The notes under the pieces were generated by a model. That model was given only the letters and a program-made list of their open reading frames with translations. It searched no databases and was not told where the DNA came from. The translations under genes and the position numbers were made by a program. A DNA stretch of 64,000 bases, taken from the NCBI GenBank assembly GCA_023846275.1, contig CM043868.1:6405653-6469652 (forward strand), written 5' to 3'. This DNA comes from Vanilla planifolia (taxonomy: Eukaryota; Streptophyta; Magnoliopsida; Asparagales; Orchidaceae). Shown one piece after another: positions 1 through 13,731 of the stretch; position 1 is the first letter of the stretch; each line of letters begins with the position of its first letter.

Positions 1-1633
1 TTCTACAATTTTTGCACAGCAACATACCTACCTTAGTCACAGGAACCACTACACACATGTTGGTGATTGTACTAGAGCACTACCTCATAGGTGTGGATGT
101 TGTTCTTATGTTCAGATGGCACTATGCGTGTGCGATGACCTTATCGACTCAATATGTTCACCAATCATGCATGCACGTACAGAACATGTGTGTGATCTCG
201 CATGGTTGTGCTCACTTAGTAAGTGTAAGGTTTTGTCCTACCACGCCTTCTGCATGCATGCTTACATACACATCCTATGCACTATAGACATGCTCAGGTG
301 TGTCTATTGTAAGCCTTCATAATGATCACCAGTGTAGTTTTTGCTATTTGGTGTTGCAATAATAATTTTCATTGTTTTGTTGCATCCCTCAATTTTTTTT
401 CACAATTTTTGGATTTAATGAACCTAAAATTTAGCACCTAATTATAGGTCTTTTATCTTTAATACTTAGGTCTCATCAAATCTTTTTTTAATTAATTCTT
501 TGGAAGATCTAATTCTTTTGTATTTATCATGAGGTTGACACTTTTGACATCTCCATCATATGATTTCTTTAGCTTTGTTACTAGTAAAACATAACTTTGG
601 TAGGTATTTTTAAGCCCCTATACTTCTCAACTTGAATAACATGTTTTGTCAATGCTACTTTTTCTCATGTTAGAAGGAAGTATACTCCCTCTTTTGTTAA
701 AACCACATATCATACTTATATAATTTGCTTCTTACCTTACACCTTCATTGTAATTCAAACCTATGTAAAATTCATATATGTATGATCGCTTCCTTATTAA
801 GATGCAATGGTCACTTGGTTAAATATGCTGAGATCAAACTCAATCATATGAGGTATTAACCATGTATGATTCCATCCAATATTCTATGTCTTAATTTTTC
901 TCATGTTTCACACAACTATGAAGGTTTTATTATACTTTTATAATAGTATTTCTCTTTTAAAACCTAAGCCATGAATAAGCTATATTCTATATGCATAAGA
1001 AATTCTCATATAATATACTACAAAGAAGAGTTATTTATTAGTAATATTTATTTTTCTCACAAAATAGTCAAAAAAAGTTAAAATGATGTCATACAAATAT
1101 GTTCTAATATATCATATGAGTACAAACATCCTATTGAATTAAAATATATTAATTGAAATACCTTAATACTAATACAATGTTAGTATTATGCATATACAAA
1201 AGAAATGGTATGTTGCTCTCAAGTAAATAATCCAAGTGAATATTGTCATATTATTATAATTCTCTATCATAAAAGAAAGATCTAAGAGCAACATATAGTA
1301 CACAAATGATCCTCTTATTGAATGTGTATGATCACTTGATCACTTTGAAAACTAACTAGTACGATGTTTATAAAACCCTTACCAATGTGCACTGAGCAAA
1401 AATCATACAAAGTAATGTACTTTGTCATACACATATGATATATTTTAAGTAAATAATGAATAATTAGTTAATAATTCACATACAATCCACTCAACAAACT
1501 TGTACAATCTCATGATCATTAAAGTTAACAAATGAGTATCATTACATCATGTTGAACCATACCTACAATTGTCTTGCATGAAATCTTTCTAATTCAATAA
1601 CAAAAGATAAAAATATAAGACAAGTACCAATTA
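1..1633. other. Unassigned AT-rich DNA; GTGCAT-dense patch at 1-330
   Basis: No gene is supported. The first 330 bases are richer in CATG and GTGCA-type words than the rest and hold two overlapping short ORFs in different frames. Neither resembles a known family, and the patch looks like the LTR material near 44.2-44.8 kb and 46.9-47.2 kb. From 331 on, the DNA is AT-rich, stops crowd all frames, and no domain, repeat or RNA was recognised. Confidence 0.5.
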
Positions 1634-4600
1634 TATAGTATGATCTTCCTAATTATACTCCTAAGATAAGTTTATAAAAAGCTAAAAATTAATATGACTT
1701 GCAAATGTTCATTAGGGTGATTAATTATCTTTGTTTATTACTTTGATGTGATCTTTTAAAATTTTATTTTTAGTAATTGGACATGTCTTTTAAAGTCTTG
1801 AGCAATTGAAAGGCATAAATAAGAGGATGTTTAGTGTAAAATAATCTAACGATTTAAAAGGAAAAAATATTCAATGATGAAAAAGGAGAAACTTTCGTAT
1901 AAATCTTAGTAACAACATTTGTGTACAAATTGCAACATATTTCTACTCAATTTCACTACATCTTTCATTCATTGCTTATAGATAACATAATATTTAATTT
2001 ATTTAGTCATTGTGCCAATGTTGTTTAAAGATTAAAGGTGTAGGTTGTTGTGGTCTTATTTCAATTGTTGTACACTTTTTACTTTAGTTAGTATAACACC
2101 ATCAAGTGGATGATATTGGTGTCTTCTCTAAGCATCATTTTGTTTAGGTTGATTCTTATCTAATTATGGAAAAAAAGAGTAGCTGTTTGAAAGGGTAGCC
2201 ATATTAGCTATGGTGAAATTTATTGAATTTTTAGTGAAAGTCCATTCAAGTTGATAGGGATGGATGTGGACACTAATTTAATCAAACTACTTAGACATCC
2301 CAATTACATATGCTCACTCACTTTAAATACTTTTTTTATTTCATAATAATAATTTATCATAGAAAGTGTTTCATAACAAGAAAAGTTTTAAGGTTCTCAA
2401 GATTTTTTAAAAGTTTTTTAACGACCTTGCAATAACACAATTCACCCCCAAGTGCTAATCATAAAATATGATGATCCTAATTATACTCTTATGATAAATT
2501 TTAAGGATGTTAAAAATTAATAGGCTATATAGATGCCCATCAAGGTGATTACTTCTATTGTTTATTGTCTTGCTGTGATTCCCAAATCATAGTTATATGA
2601 ATACAAATCCAAATCTAATGATCTAGAAAGATAAAACATTCAATGATGTAAAAAGAGAAACTTTCTTATAGATCTACATAAAAGAATTTGTGCATCGATT
2701 GTAACACATTTCTTCTCAATTTCACATCTTTCATTCATTGCTTATAGTTAAAAACATCCTTAATTCATTTACTTATTGTGCCATTGTTGTTTGAAGATTA
2801 AAGATATAAGTTGTTGTGCTAACAATTTCAAGTGTCGTACACTTTTTACTTTAATTATTATAACATTATCAAGTGCTTGCTATTAGTGTCTTCTCTAAGT
2901 ATCATTTAGGTTAATCCCTACCAAGTTATGAAAAATAAAGAGTGGCTATTTTCAAGGTTTACCACTATTAGCAATGACAAAATGGAGTAATTTTTTAGTT
3001 AAATCCCAATTAAGCAGACAAGGATAGATGTATACACCAGTTTCACCAAACTACTTAAGCATCCTGATTACATATGCTCACTTACATTAATTATTTTACT
3101 TGTTTTCATTCCATATATTTGTTTGTAATAGAAAGTGCTTTATACTAAGAAAAGTTTTAAGGTTCTCAAAATTTTTTAAAGTTTTTTAATGACTTGTAAT
3201 CCCACAATTCACCCCCTCAGTGTCAATCATGTAGTACAATATTATTAATTGTACTCTAATGATAAATTTTAAGCACGTTAAAAATTAATAGGCTATATAA
3301 ATGTTCATCAAGGTGATTAGTTCTATTTGTTTATTTTCTTGATGTGATCTCCTAATCATACTTGTATGAACACAAACCTAAATCATAATAGTTAGACTAA
3401 TTTTTTTAGAAACTTTATTTTTAGCAATTGGATGTGTCTTACGAGGTCTTGAGGGTTTAAGAGGCATAAATAGTAGGATATTTAGTGTAGAATAATCTAA
3501 TGATCTAAAAAGAAAAAACATTCAATGATTAAAAGGAGAAACCTTCTTATAAATCTTAGCAAGAGCATTTCTGTACAAATTGTAACACATTTGTGCTTAA
3601 TTTTGCTCCATCTTTCAATCATTTCTTGTAGATAAAATAATCCTTTATTCATTTAGTCATTGTACTACTATTGTTTAAAGATTAAAGGTATAGTTTGTTG
3701 TACATATAATTAGAAGTGTTGTTTTCTTTATATGTTAGCTATTATAGCACCTTCAAGTGGTTGCTATTGGTGTCTTCTCTAAGCATATTTTGTTTAGGTT
3801 GATCTCTACCTAGCTGTGGAAAAAAAATAGCTATTTGTAATATTTACCCTTATTGGCTATTGTTAAAGGAGCGACTTTTTAGTTAAAGCCCAATCAAGAT
3901 GACATGGATGGATGTAGGAACCAACTTCACCAAACTACTTAAACATCTTGATTACATATGCTCACTTACTTTAATTACTTTACTTATTTTTATTATGTAC
4001 TAATTATTTATCACAAAATGTATTTTATAACAACAAAAGTTTTAAGGTTCTAAAAATTTTTTAAAATTTTTTTAACGACTTACAATCACATAATTCACCC
4101 CCTCCTACCGCAATCATACAGTACGATGTTCCTGATTATACTTTTATAATAAATTTTAAGGATGTTAAAAATTAATAGGCTATATAATATTCATTAAGGT
4201 GATTAGTTTTCTTTGTTTATTGTATTGACGTGATCTCTTAATCTACTTGTATGAACACAAACCTATATCATAATAGCTAGATTAATTTCTTTACAAACTT
4301 TATTTTAGCAATTTGACATGTCTTATATAGTCTTGAGGGATTGAGAGGGATAAATAGGAGAATGTTTATTAAAGAATAAGCTAATGATCTGAAACTAATA
4401 AACATTTAAAGGTGTAAAAGTAGAAACTTTCTGACAAATCTTGGTTGGAATACTTGTGAATAGATTGTAGCATATTCCTACTCAATTTCAATTCATCTTT
4501 CATTCATTTTTTATCGATAAGAACATCTATAATTCATTTAATCATTTTTCAATTATTGTTTAAAGGTTAAAAGTATTGGTAATACTAAAACTTTGAAGTG

Positions 4601-7600
4601 TTGAACTCATTTCTCTTTAGGTATTATAATACTTTCAAGTGATTATTATTGATATCTCCTTTAAGAACCATTTCTTTAGATTGATCTGTATTTAGTTATG
4701 AAAAAAAGAATGACTATTTTAAGGTTCAACCTTATTGGCTATGGTGAAAGTGAGTAATTTTTTTGCGGAAGCCCAGACAAGGTGATAGGGGTGGACATAG
4801 GCACAAGTTTCACCAAACACTTAAAGATCTTGTTTAAATTTTCTTACTTATTTTAATTACTTGTTTTTAATGCACAATAATTGTTTGTCATAAAAAGTGG
4901 TTTATAGCATATTTCTACTCAATTTTACTACATCCTTCATTCATTGCTTATAGATAACATCATTCTTAATTTATTTAGTCATTGTGCCACTATTGTTTAA
5001 AGACTAAAGTTATAATTTTTTATATTAACAAATTCAAGTGTTGCTTTCTTTTTTATTTTAGCTATTAGAACACCTTCAAGTGGTTGTTATTAGTGTCTTC
5101 TCTAATTTTTTTTTGTTTAAGTTGATGTCTACCTAACTGTGAAAAAAAGAGTAGCTATTTGTAAAGTTTACCCTTATTTGATGTGGTTAAATGGAGTGAT
5201 TTTTTGCTAAACCCAATCAATATGACATGGATAGATGTGGGCACCAATTTCACAAAACTACTTAAACATCTTGATTACATATGATAACTTACTTTAATTT
5301 CTTTATTTATTTTTATTCTATAATAATTTTTTTCATAGGAACTATTTCATAACAAGAAAAGTTTTAAGGTTCTAGAAAGTTTTTAAAGACTTACAATCAC
5401 ACAATTCACCCCTTTCCATACCCCTAAAATGCCAATCTTATAGTACGATGTTCCTAATTATACTTCTATGATAAATTTTATGGATGTTAAAAATAAATAA
5501 GAAATGTAGTGTTCATTAGGGTGATTAGTTCTCTCTATTTATTATCTTCATGTGATTTCTTAATCATACTTGTATGAACACAAACCCAAATCTTAATAGC
5601 TAGATTAAGTTCTTTGGAAACCTTTTTTTAGCAATTGAAAATGTCTTGTATTGTCTTAAGGGATTGAGAGGCATAAATAAGAGAACATTTATTGAAGAAT
5701 AAGCTAATGATCTAAAAATAATAAACAATCAAAAGTGTAAAAGGAGAAAAATTCTTACAAATCTTGGTTGGAACATTTGTGTATAGATTGCAAAGTATTC
5801 CTACTCAATTTCAATTCATATTTCATTCATTGTTTATTGATAACAACATTTATAATTCATTTAATCTTTGTTCCATTATTGTGTAAAGGTTAAAGATGTA
5901 GGTAGCACTAAAAATTTTTAAGTGTTGAACTATTTTTTCTTTAGTTATTATAACACCTACAAGTGGTTGCTATTGATATCTCCTCTAAGCACCATTTCTT
6001 TAGGTTGATCCCTACCTAGTTATCAATAAAAAAAAGAAAGACTATTTTAAGGTTCACCTCTATTGGCTACAATGAAAGATTAATTTTTTATTGGAAACCC
6101 AATCAAGGTGATAAGGGTGGACGTAGGCACCAGTTTCACCAAACTCTTAAATATCTTATTTACATTTGCTTACTTATTTTAATTACTTGTTTTCATTCCA
6201 TTATAATTGTTTGTTAGAGAAAGTTTTTTATAACATATTTTTACTTAATTTCATTACACCTTTCATTCATTTCTAATAGATAACATCATCCTTAATTCAT
6301 TTTGTCATTGTTCCATTATTTTTTAAAGATTAAAGGTATAATTTTTTGTACTAACAATTTCAAGTGTTATTTTCTTTTTTACTTTAGCTATTATAACATC
6401 ATTAGTGGTCGCTATTGGTGTATTCTCTAAGCACCTTTTATTTAGGTTGATCTCTATCTTGTTGTGGAAAAAAAGAGTAATTATTTGTAAGGTTTACCAT
6501 TGTTGGCTGCAGTTAAATGGAGTGATTTGTTAGTTGAAGCCTAATCAAGATGACATTGACGGATGTAGGCACAACTTTCACCAAACTACTTAAAACATCT
6601 CAATTAAATATTCTCACTTACTTTAATTACTTTACTTACTTTTACTCCATAATAATTGTTTATCACATAAAGTATTTTATAACAAGAAAAGTTTCAAGGT
6701 TCTCAAAATTTTTTAAAAGTTTTTTAATGACTTACAATCATACAATTCACTCCCTCCTACCCCAGTGCTAATCATATTGTACGATGTTCCTGATTATACT
6801 TTTATGATAAACTTAAGGATGTTAAAAATTAATAGGCTATATAATATTCATTAAGGTGATTAGTTTTCTTTGTTTCTTGTATTGACGTGATCTCTTAATC
6901 TACTTGTATGAACACAAACCGATATCATAATTGCTAGATTAATTTCTTTACAAACTTTATTTTAGCAATTTGACATGTCTTACATAGTCTTGAGGGATTG
7001 AGAGGCATAAATAGAGAATATTTATTAAAGAATAAGCTAATGATCTGAAACTAATAAACATTTAAAGGTGTAAAAGTAGAAACTTTCTGACAAATCGTGG
7101 TTGGAATATTTGTGTATAGATTGCAATATATTCCTACTCAATTTCAATTCATCTTTCATTCATTGCTTATTTTTAAAGAACATCTATAATTCATTTAATC
7201 ATTTTTCAATTATTGTTTAAAGGTTAAAAGTATTGGTAATACTAAAACTTTGAAGTGTTGTACTCTTTTCTCTTTAGGTATTATAATACTTTCAAGTGAT
7301 TATTATTGATATCTCTTTTAAGAACCATTTTTTTAGGTTGATATGTACTTAGTTGTTGAAAAAACAATGGCTATTTTAAGGTTTAGCCTTATTGGCTTCG
7401 ATAAAAGTGAGTAATTTTTTTGTGGAAGCCCAGATAAGGTGATAGGGGTGGACATAGGCACTAGTTTCACTAAACTCTTAAACATCTTGTTTAAATTTTC
7501 TTACATTTTTTAATTACTTGTTTTTATTCCATAATAATTTTTTGTCATAAAAAGTATTTTATAACATATTTCTACTTACTTCATTCATTGATTATAGATA

Positions 7601-8884
7601 ACATCATCCTTAATTCATTTAGTCTTTGTGCCACTATTGTTTAAAGATTAAAGGTATAATTTTTTTGTACTGACGATTTCAAGTGTTCTTTTCTTTTTTA
7701 CTTTAGCTATTATAACACCTTCAATTGGGTGCTATTGTTGTCTTCTCTAAGCATATTTTGTTTAGGTTGATGTTTGCCTAAGTGTGAAAAAAAGAGAGTA
7801 GCTATTTGTAAAGTCTACCCTTATTTGCTATTGTTAAATGGAGTGACTTTTTAGTCCAAGCCCAAGCAAGATGACATGGGTGGATGTAGGCACCAATTTC
7901 ACAAAACTACTTAAACATCTTGATTACATATGTTAACTTCCTTTAATTACTTTACTTATTTTTATTCCATAATAATCATTTGTTACAAAAAGAATTTTAT
8001 AGCAAGAAAAGCTTTAAGGTTCTCAAAATTTTTTAAAAGTTTTTTAACGACTTACAATCACACAATTCACCCTTACCTTTACCCCTAAAATGCCATTCAT
8101 AAAGTATGATGTTCCTGATTATACTTCTATGATAAATTTTAAGGATGTTAAAAATTAATAGGCTATGTAGTGTTCATTAGGGTGATTAGTTCTTTTCATT
8201 TATTGTATTGTCGTGTTCTCTTAATCATACTTGTATGAACACAAACCCAAATCATAATTGCTAGATTAATTTCTTTGAAAACTTTATTTTTAGCAATTAG
8301 ACATGTCTTATATAGTCTTAAGAGTTTGAGAGATATAAATAAGAGAATATTTATTGAAGAATAAGCTAATTTTCTAAAAAGAATAAACACTCAAAGATAT
8401 AAAAGGAGAAACTTTCTTATAAATCTTAGTTGAAATATTTATGTACAGATTGCAACATATTTCTACTCAATTTTTGTTTATCTTTCATTCATTGCTTATT
8501 GATAACAACATCTATAATTCATTTAATCATTGTGTCATTATTGTTTAAAGGTTAAAGTCATAGGTAGTGCTAAAAATTTGAAGTATTTTATTCTTTTTTC
8601 TTTAGCTATTATAAAACCTTCAAGTGGTTGTTATTGGTGTCTCCTCTAAACACCATTTCTTTAGGTTGATCCTACCTAATTGTGAAAACAAAGAGTTGCT
8701 GTTTGTCTTACTGACTGTACTGAAAGTAAGTGGTTTTTTTAGTGAAAACACAATCAAGATGACAGGGGTAGATGTAAGCACCAATTTCATCAAACTCTTA
8801 AACATCCTATTTACATTTGCGGACTTACTTTAATTATTTGTTTTTATTTTATAAGAACTGTTTGTCGTACAAAGCGTTTTATAA
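1634..8884 (+). repeat. Tandem array of copia-LTR-like units with higher-order structure
   Basis: A motif of the type GATGTAGGCACC followed by TTCACCAAAC recurs ten times, near 2264, 3022, 3908, 4788, 5227, 6114, 6558, 7446, 7878 and 8764. Spacings are about 758, 886 and 880, then alternate 439/887. A second landmark (GTACGATGTTCCTGATTATAC type) recurs near 1638, 2466, 3234, 4121, 5443, 6779 and 8104, so the last three intervals are 1322-1336 bp. Long units (about 887) contain a CATAAATAGGAG-like TATA box, the GTAGGCACC motif and an ACAATTCACCCC motif. Short units (about 439) skip the segment with the last motif. These landmarks, in this order, also occur in the copia-type LTR pieces at 28.1, 33.2 and 51.7 kb, so I infer an LTR origin. 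Units are clearly diverged from one another. No PBS or coding part is seen between them. Confidence 0.8.
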
Positions 8885-11690
8885 GCTCAACATTTGTGTC
8901 TCGACACATTATGTCTAATTCCACATCTATAGTCACTAAGTTTTTTAATGGTTTTGCTTTGGTGGTATATTATAATTTCAATATGTTAAAGATAAATTTT
9001 GTTACAAGAAAGATTTTATATTGAAATATTAAAGTTATGTCTTAAATTAAATTAATAATGTTTTATACAAATAATTATAAAATAGAAATAAATAACAACA
9101 TGCAAAAGTGTTTTTTTTTATGTGTAGGAAGAATTTAAATTGATTATCTTAAAAATTTGCATACACAGTAATGTTAATATTACTTTTTAGGAGAACAAAT
9201 TAGGATCTCATTCTTGTAGTTTATATTCTTTGTGGGTTAGAGATTAATTTATAACCACTCCTATAGGTGTTGCTTATGTTCTAATGATGGGTTAAGAAAT
9301 TTTAAGATTAGCTATTAATAGAACAAGCAAACCACATGCTATTCATAAGAGTTGCAACTAAACATATTCATGCAATTTTAGTATAGAAAACTAAAGTCAT
9401 AATAAAAAATAAAAATGATCAAGTTATTCATGGGTTGTCATTGACACTTTTAGCTCCCTATTTGATCATCTTTTATTGATAGAACCCTTTCTCTTTGGGG
9501 GAAAAAAATCCAAATGTAAACAAGTCAAAAAGCTATTGCCTTGAAATCACTTATCAAGTAGACTATAATAAGTTGTTTTGGATCAGCTTCAGGTTAGGCC
9601 ATTCTAGTTTAGGCATTGTAGTTTGACACTGTCGCACAAGCGCAAGTTCAAAGTTTTGTTGACTTGGGCCAGTTAAGTCAACTTTTAGCTTGAATTTGGA
9701 AGGCATGTTGATTGTATTGAGAGTGCAGTTTTGTAGCATGAACGGTTTAACAGATTGGGCTAAACTAGTTAAGATACATCTTAAGTTTAACAGTACTGGG
9801 CTTTTCGAAGGTAGAAACTAGTTGATTACTTTGGAAGTGGGAGAAGCTGTAATGGCGACGAGGTTTGCTTGTGGATCATGTGAGGTTGGTTACAAGGGGA
9901 CATGGTTGGGCAGACTTATTGCATGCGGTAGTGGAGAGGCATGTCTACATGACATGAGAGGCCAGTACGATTGAGAGAGAAGTGCACGTGTGGGAGCCTA
10001 GGCCTGAGGCCAAGGGTGACAGTAGACACGCACGCCTAGTTGTGATAGCGGAGTAGCATATAACGGTAGCCAATGGCAGCTGTTAGGCACAGACTTTGAG
10101 GTAAACGTTTCTTATTTTTTTTTTTTAAACTTGATGATGAATGAAAGTGATGATCATAAAAAAAAAAAATACTAACATCAATAGATTCATAGAAATAAAA
10201 AAAAAGCAAAGTACATTCAAAGAAAGATCTGATAAAAAAAAAAAAGATTTGAATTAGCGTTTGGATGTTTAGATCGTAATCCAAAAATTACCAAATGGGG
10301 ACCTAGTTGTGCATGTATAATCAATGAAAAATTACATCCTTGGAAACAAAATATTAAACTAAAAAAATCTTCTTTCTACATTTAATAATTATATTTAAAT
10401 AATACATATCTTAAATTAAAAATAAAATGATTAAAACAACTCTAAGAATAAATAGAAATATATAAGTTTATAAATCTTATATATGATGTATTATAACTTA
10501 CTAATAAAATAAAATATTAAATAGAAAATATTATATAAATCATTATGGGTCCTTATCAATAATGACATCTACAATCTATGATGAATTATATTTCTTATGT
10601 TCTAAATTTTAACATTTGATATGTTATATTATATATCATTTATATGATTAAAATTATGATGATATAGTTTGACCTAAATGATCCAATAATAACATGATTT
10701 AGAAAATCAATCCAATAAGCATGATTTGATATATCTGGAACACATAGTCAAATAGAAGATTAAGATAATGTTTTACAAGACAATCATCATTAGAATTTGA
10801 TTTTATGTAGGTAATATTTTAATAAAGTAAAAATCGTTTTAAAATTATTGAAATAAAAATGTGGATCTTTTAAAAAGGTTGTAAAATGCAACCATTGTTA
10901 AAAAAAAAACTTTTATCGAAATTGCTTGGATGGATAGTCACCAAAAAAAAAGTGACATTTTACAGAGATTCATTGCTATATGAAGGATGCTAAACGGATC
11001 GATGATGAATCGTTATAATAATCTATTATACAATAGTTAACTGATAAACTGTTATATAAAATAGATATTTGTATGGCGAATGACAATTGAACCGTTGTTA
11101 AAAACTGAACAGTTACGTCAAAGAAAAGTTTGACGTCTTATAAACTTTATTAAATACTGTAATATTAGTTATTTTTAATATTTTTATAGTTGTTTTTAAC
11201 CAGCAGAATGCCGAAGATATGTCCCACAACCAATATGATCCATTTTAGATGAGAGAACGGTCCATGTTAGGTGATTTAAGGGAGTAGATTACACCACGAA
11301 GCACACAAGATACGGCTCAGTTGAAGTTGTTTCAACGGATTATTAGTGGTTACGCAGAAGAATATTTGACTTGCTAATAATGTATGATTTAAAAGTATTA
11401 AATTAATTTTATTTGGCTCAAATTATTCGACGGGGTTAAAATTAGTTTTTTAACCATTGGCAGGCATCGATTTTGTATAAGTTTGGTAGGCTTGGAAATA
11501 TCATTCGCCTTTAAAGGTGAGCTTGGAAGTTGTTAACTATATCAGCCCAATAAATGTGACAAGGAGCAATATTTATAACTACATTAATTATTTGAAGGAC
11601 ATTTAACCAAAACTACCAGACTTAGCAAATTTTATGCTAGCATCAGGTGCAAAGATTTGAGCCCTTTAAATTGGGCTAGTACTAGCTTGG
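8885..11690. other. Unassigned intergenic DNA
   Basis: No gene is supported. About 9540-10100 is visibly less AT-rich than its surroundings and may be low-copy, but gives no recognisable protein in either strand. Around 10111-10243 there are several A or T runs of 9-12 bases. The ORF at 10036-10284 on the minus strand is mostly translated A/T runs and is not believed. Confidence 0.5.
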
Positions 11691-11722
<32 letters not shown>

Positions 11723-11729
11723 TCTCTCT
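11691..11729. repeat. (TC)n microsatellite
   Basis: An uninterrupted TC dinucleotide tract runs for about 28 bases and continues, after a CCC interruption, for about ten more. Confidence 0.95.
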
Positions 11730-12240
11730 TTATTTTTGGATCCTTGTAGGTTGATGTCACTTTGATTTCTTTTGATCTTTTTGTAGGACTTATATGAGTT
11801 GACGTTTAGGCTCTTTTGGGTAAATTTTGAGAGTTTTTTTTTCTCATTTTTGTGAAAGGCTCTTTGATTTATTTAAGCTTATTATTTCATGGGTTGGGGT
11901 GAACATAATTTTGTTGTTTAGATCTAAATCATCTAAATATTTATGTGTCTTTAATTTACTAATATCTAGATTAATAGTTTTCAAATTTAATAAAGAGATT
12001 TTTTGAAAGAATAATCTTGTGACTTAACAAATTTATAAAAAGTTCACAACTCTCTTCTCTCCTCTTTTTTCTAGAGAGTAAACTCAATATTTTTTTTATT
12101 AAATCTTACACAATAATCAAATAGTTTGCACCACTAGGGGAGTGTGCTTATTCCCACCATTCTTTGATTTAAGGGAGATTTTTATTTATAATAAAAAAAT
12201 ACAATATATATATATATATAAATATATATTTATTGAATCT
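11730..12240. other. AT-rich DNA, possibly a worn copia LTR
   Basis: This lies just upstream of a copia gag relic, so a 5' LTR is expected here. A stretch near 11900-11960 faintly resembles the R/U5 part of copia LTRs, but no clear boundary or PBS is left. An (AT)n tract occupies 12204-12230. Confidence 0.3.
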
Positions 12241-12611
12241 ATGGATTTAAAACTATGGTGTACCAATTATTGAATACAATAGGATCATATGAATCTCAAC
12301 GTTACTCATAAGATTTTGACAAATTTAGAAACCAATATTAGTGCACCAATCAAGTAAAAGATAAATACAACTAATATTTTAATACTTTATGATGCATTAT
12401 TTCATATAAATTTTAGAGAGATTATAAAAGGGATGCTTAGTTTGCTAATATCATTAGTGGACTCAAATATTGATCAATTGTTTAATAATTCTAACTAGAT
12501 TAAAGAGGTTCTACATATGTTACCAAAGAAATATGATCTATTGGTGACAACCATGAAAACTATCAAGGACATGAATAAATGAAAGGAAGATGGCTAAAAA
12601 ACATGAAGAAG
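12241..12611 (+). pseudogene. Ty1/copia gag relic, 5' part (split by gypsy insertion)
   Basis: Translating the plus strand gives a decayed copia Gag. The clearest block is MLPKKYDLLVTTMKTIKDMN, corresponding to the plant copia Gag segment around the LPKEW/KVTAI motif of the UBN2-type domain. Several stops interrupt it. The gene resumes after the gypsy element at 22197 with the zinc-knuckle part, so the two pieces are halves of one old gag. In an intact element Gag would form the virus-like particle. This copy cannot. The copia elements at 34 kb and 61 kb carry similar Gag blocks. The frame is approximate. Confidence 0.65.
12607..12611. repeat. Left target-site duplication (AGAAG)
   Basis: These five bases directly precede the TG of the left LTR and match AGGAG after the right LTR with one transition. 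Five bases is the usual Ty3/gypsy duplication size. The mismatch is explained by one later substitution. Confidence 0.6.
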
Positions 12612-13449
12612 TGTTACACCCCTTTTTTTTTTTTTTACATATAGACAGCTCAGATCGTCCCATACCAACCTGAGTAGCCTACGAAAAAATAAGGATATAA
12701 CACATCATTACACACCTACTTTTCTTAACTATGTGGATCCCATCTCCCGGGCACACCGTCAAATCAGGTTCATGACTCCTGAATTAACTGATGAACTCGC
12801 GCAATGTTACTCCTACTAGACCCAATACTCCTAACCCATACCGGTAGGAGAACCGATCTAATAGAAGTCTGAACCCCCAAGGTTAAGTTCCATAGTCATG
12901 TAATGACCTCACCATCAACAAAAAAAATATATAACATCCACCGATATGAAATGGCGCTCCACACACCATACCGTCAAGATAGAAAATAAGATAGTATATA
13001 AAAATGTAACTCATATGAAAAATCACAGTCCATCAAATACCACATCATCCATCCAAGTACATGAGTCAGAATCACCCTCACATAATACAAGACATAAGAA
13101 TAACAGTCTCACTGAATACATCCAACAGCAACAATCAACTAACCAGAATGTCTCAGAAAATCACAGATCAGATCTCCTCCACTAGCCTACTGATCACGAT
13201 CCCACCTAAAGCTGGGTGGCGTCAAGTCTGCCGAGCCACTGGAAAAATATATATAATAAAGGAATGAGCTACGCCCAGTAGGAAAGACAGCTAGTAAAAA
13301 AAAACTCTCATGCAAGAGAAGGATAATAGCAAGAGTATAGAAATACAGCATAACAATGTAGGGTGGAAAGGCACTCTCAGTCCCAGACTCTGACCAACCA
13401 CAGTCACCCCTAGTCACACCAGAGTAGCTCTCCTCTGTGCTCCCAGGCA

Positions 13450-13551
13450 GCATGCCAGCGGGACACGCCCATCTCTGCGCACGCATGGTGCCTAGGCAAA
13501 GCATGCCAGCGGGACACGCCCATCTCTGCGCACGCATGGCACCCGACACCG
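13450..13551. repeat. 51-bp tandem duplication inside the LTR
   Basis: Two copies start at 13450 and 13501, each with GCATGCCAGCGGGACACGCC. The other LTR has the same pair at 20047 and 20098, where the second copy has lost two or three bases, so the duplication predates this insertion. Confidence 0.9.
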
Positions 13552-13621
13552 CAGCGTCTCTCGTCAATCAATCTCCTGGAGACTATAGACAGAACCAGTC
13601 CCATAATTCTCTAGCCAACGT

Positions 13622-13731
13622 GAGACACCCCTGCCACCCTCAGGCACGCAGGCCTACACACTTGGCTAGCCACGGCGAGACACCCCTGCCACCCTCAGGC
13701 GCGCAGGCCTACACTCATGGACCAGAAGAGA
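13622..13731. repeat. 55-bp tandem duplication inside the LTR
   Basis: Copies start at 13622 and 13677 with GAGACACCCCTGCCACCCTC and continue into a shared CGCAGGCCTACAC. The pair is also present at 20217 and 20272 in the other LTR. Confidence 0.9.

Noticed and set aside
360..1000. Possible minus-strand transposon protein
   Set aside because: Readings contain isolated C/H-rich phrases, but no ordered set of motifs in any family.
10036..10284. 82-codon minus ORF rich in Phe and Lys
   Set aside because: Mostly translated A/T homopolymer runs.
11200..11400. Possible gypsy Gag fragment (MRERSMLGDL-like reading)
   Set aside because: One short, stop-containing stretch with no second motif in order. 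Too weak to annotate.
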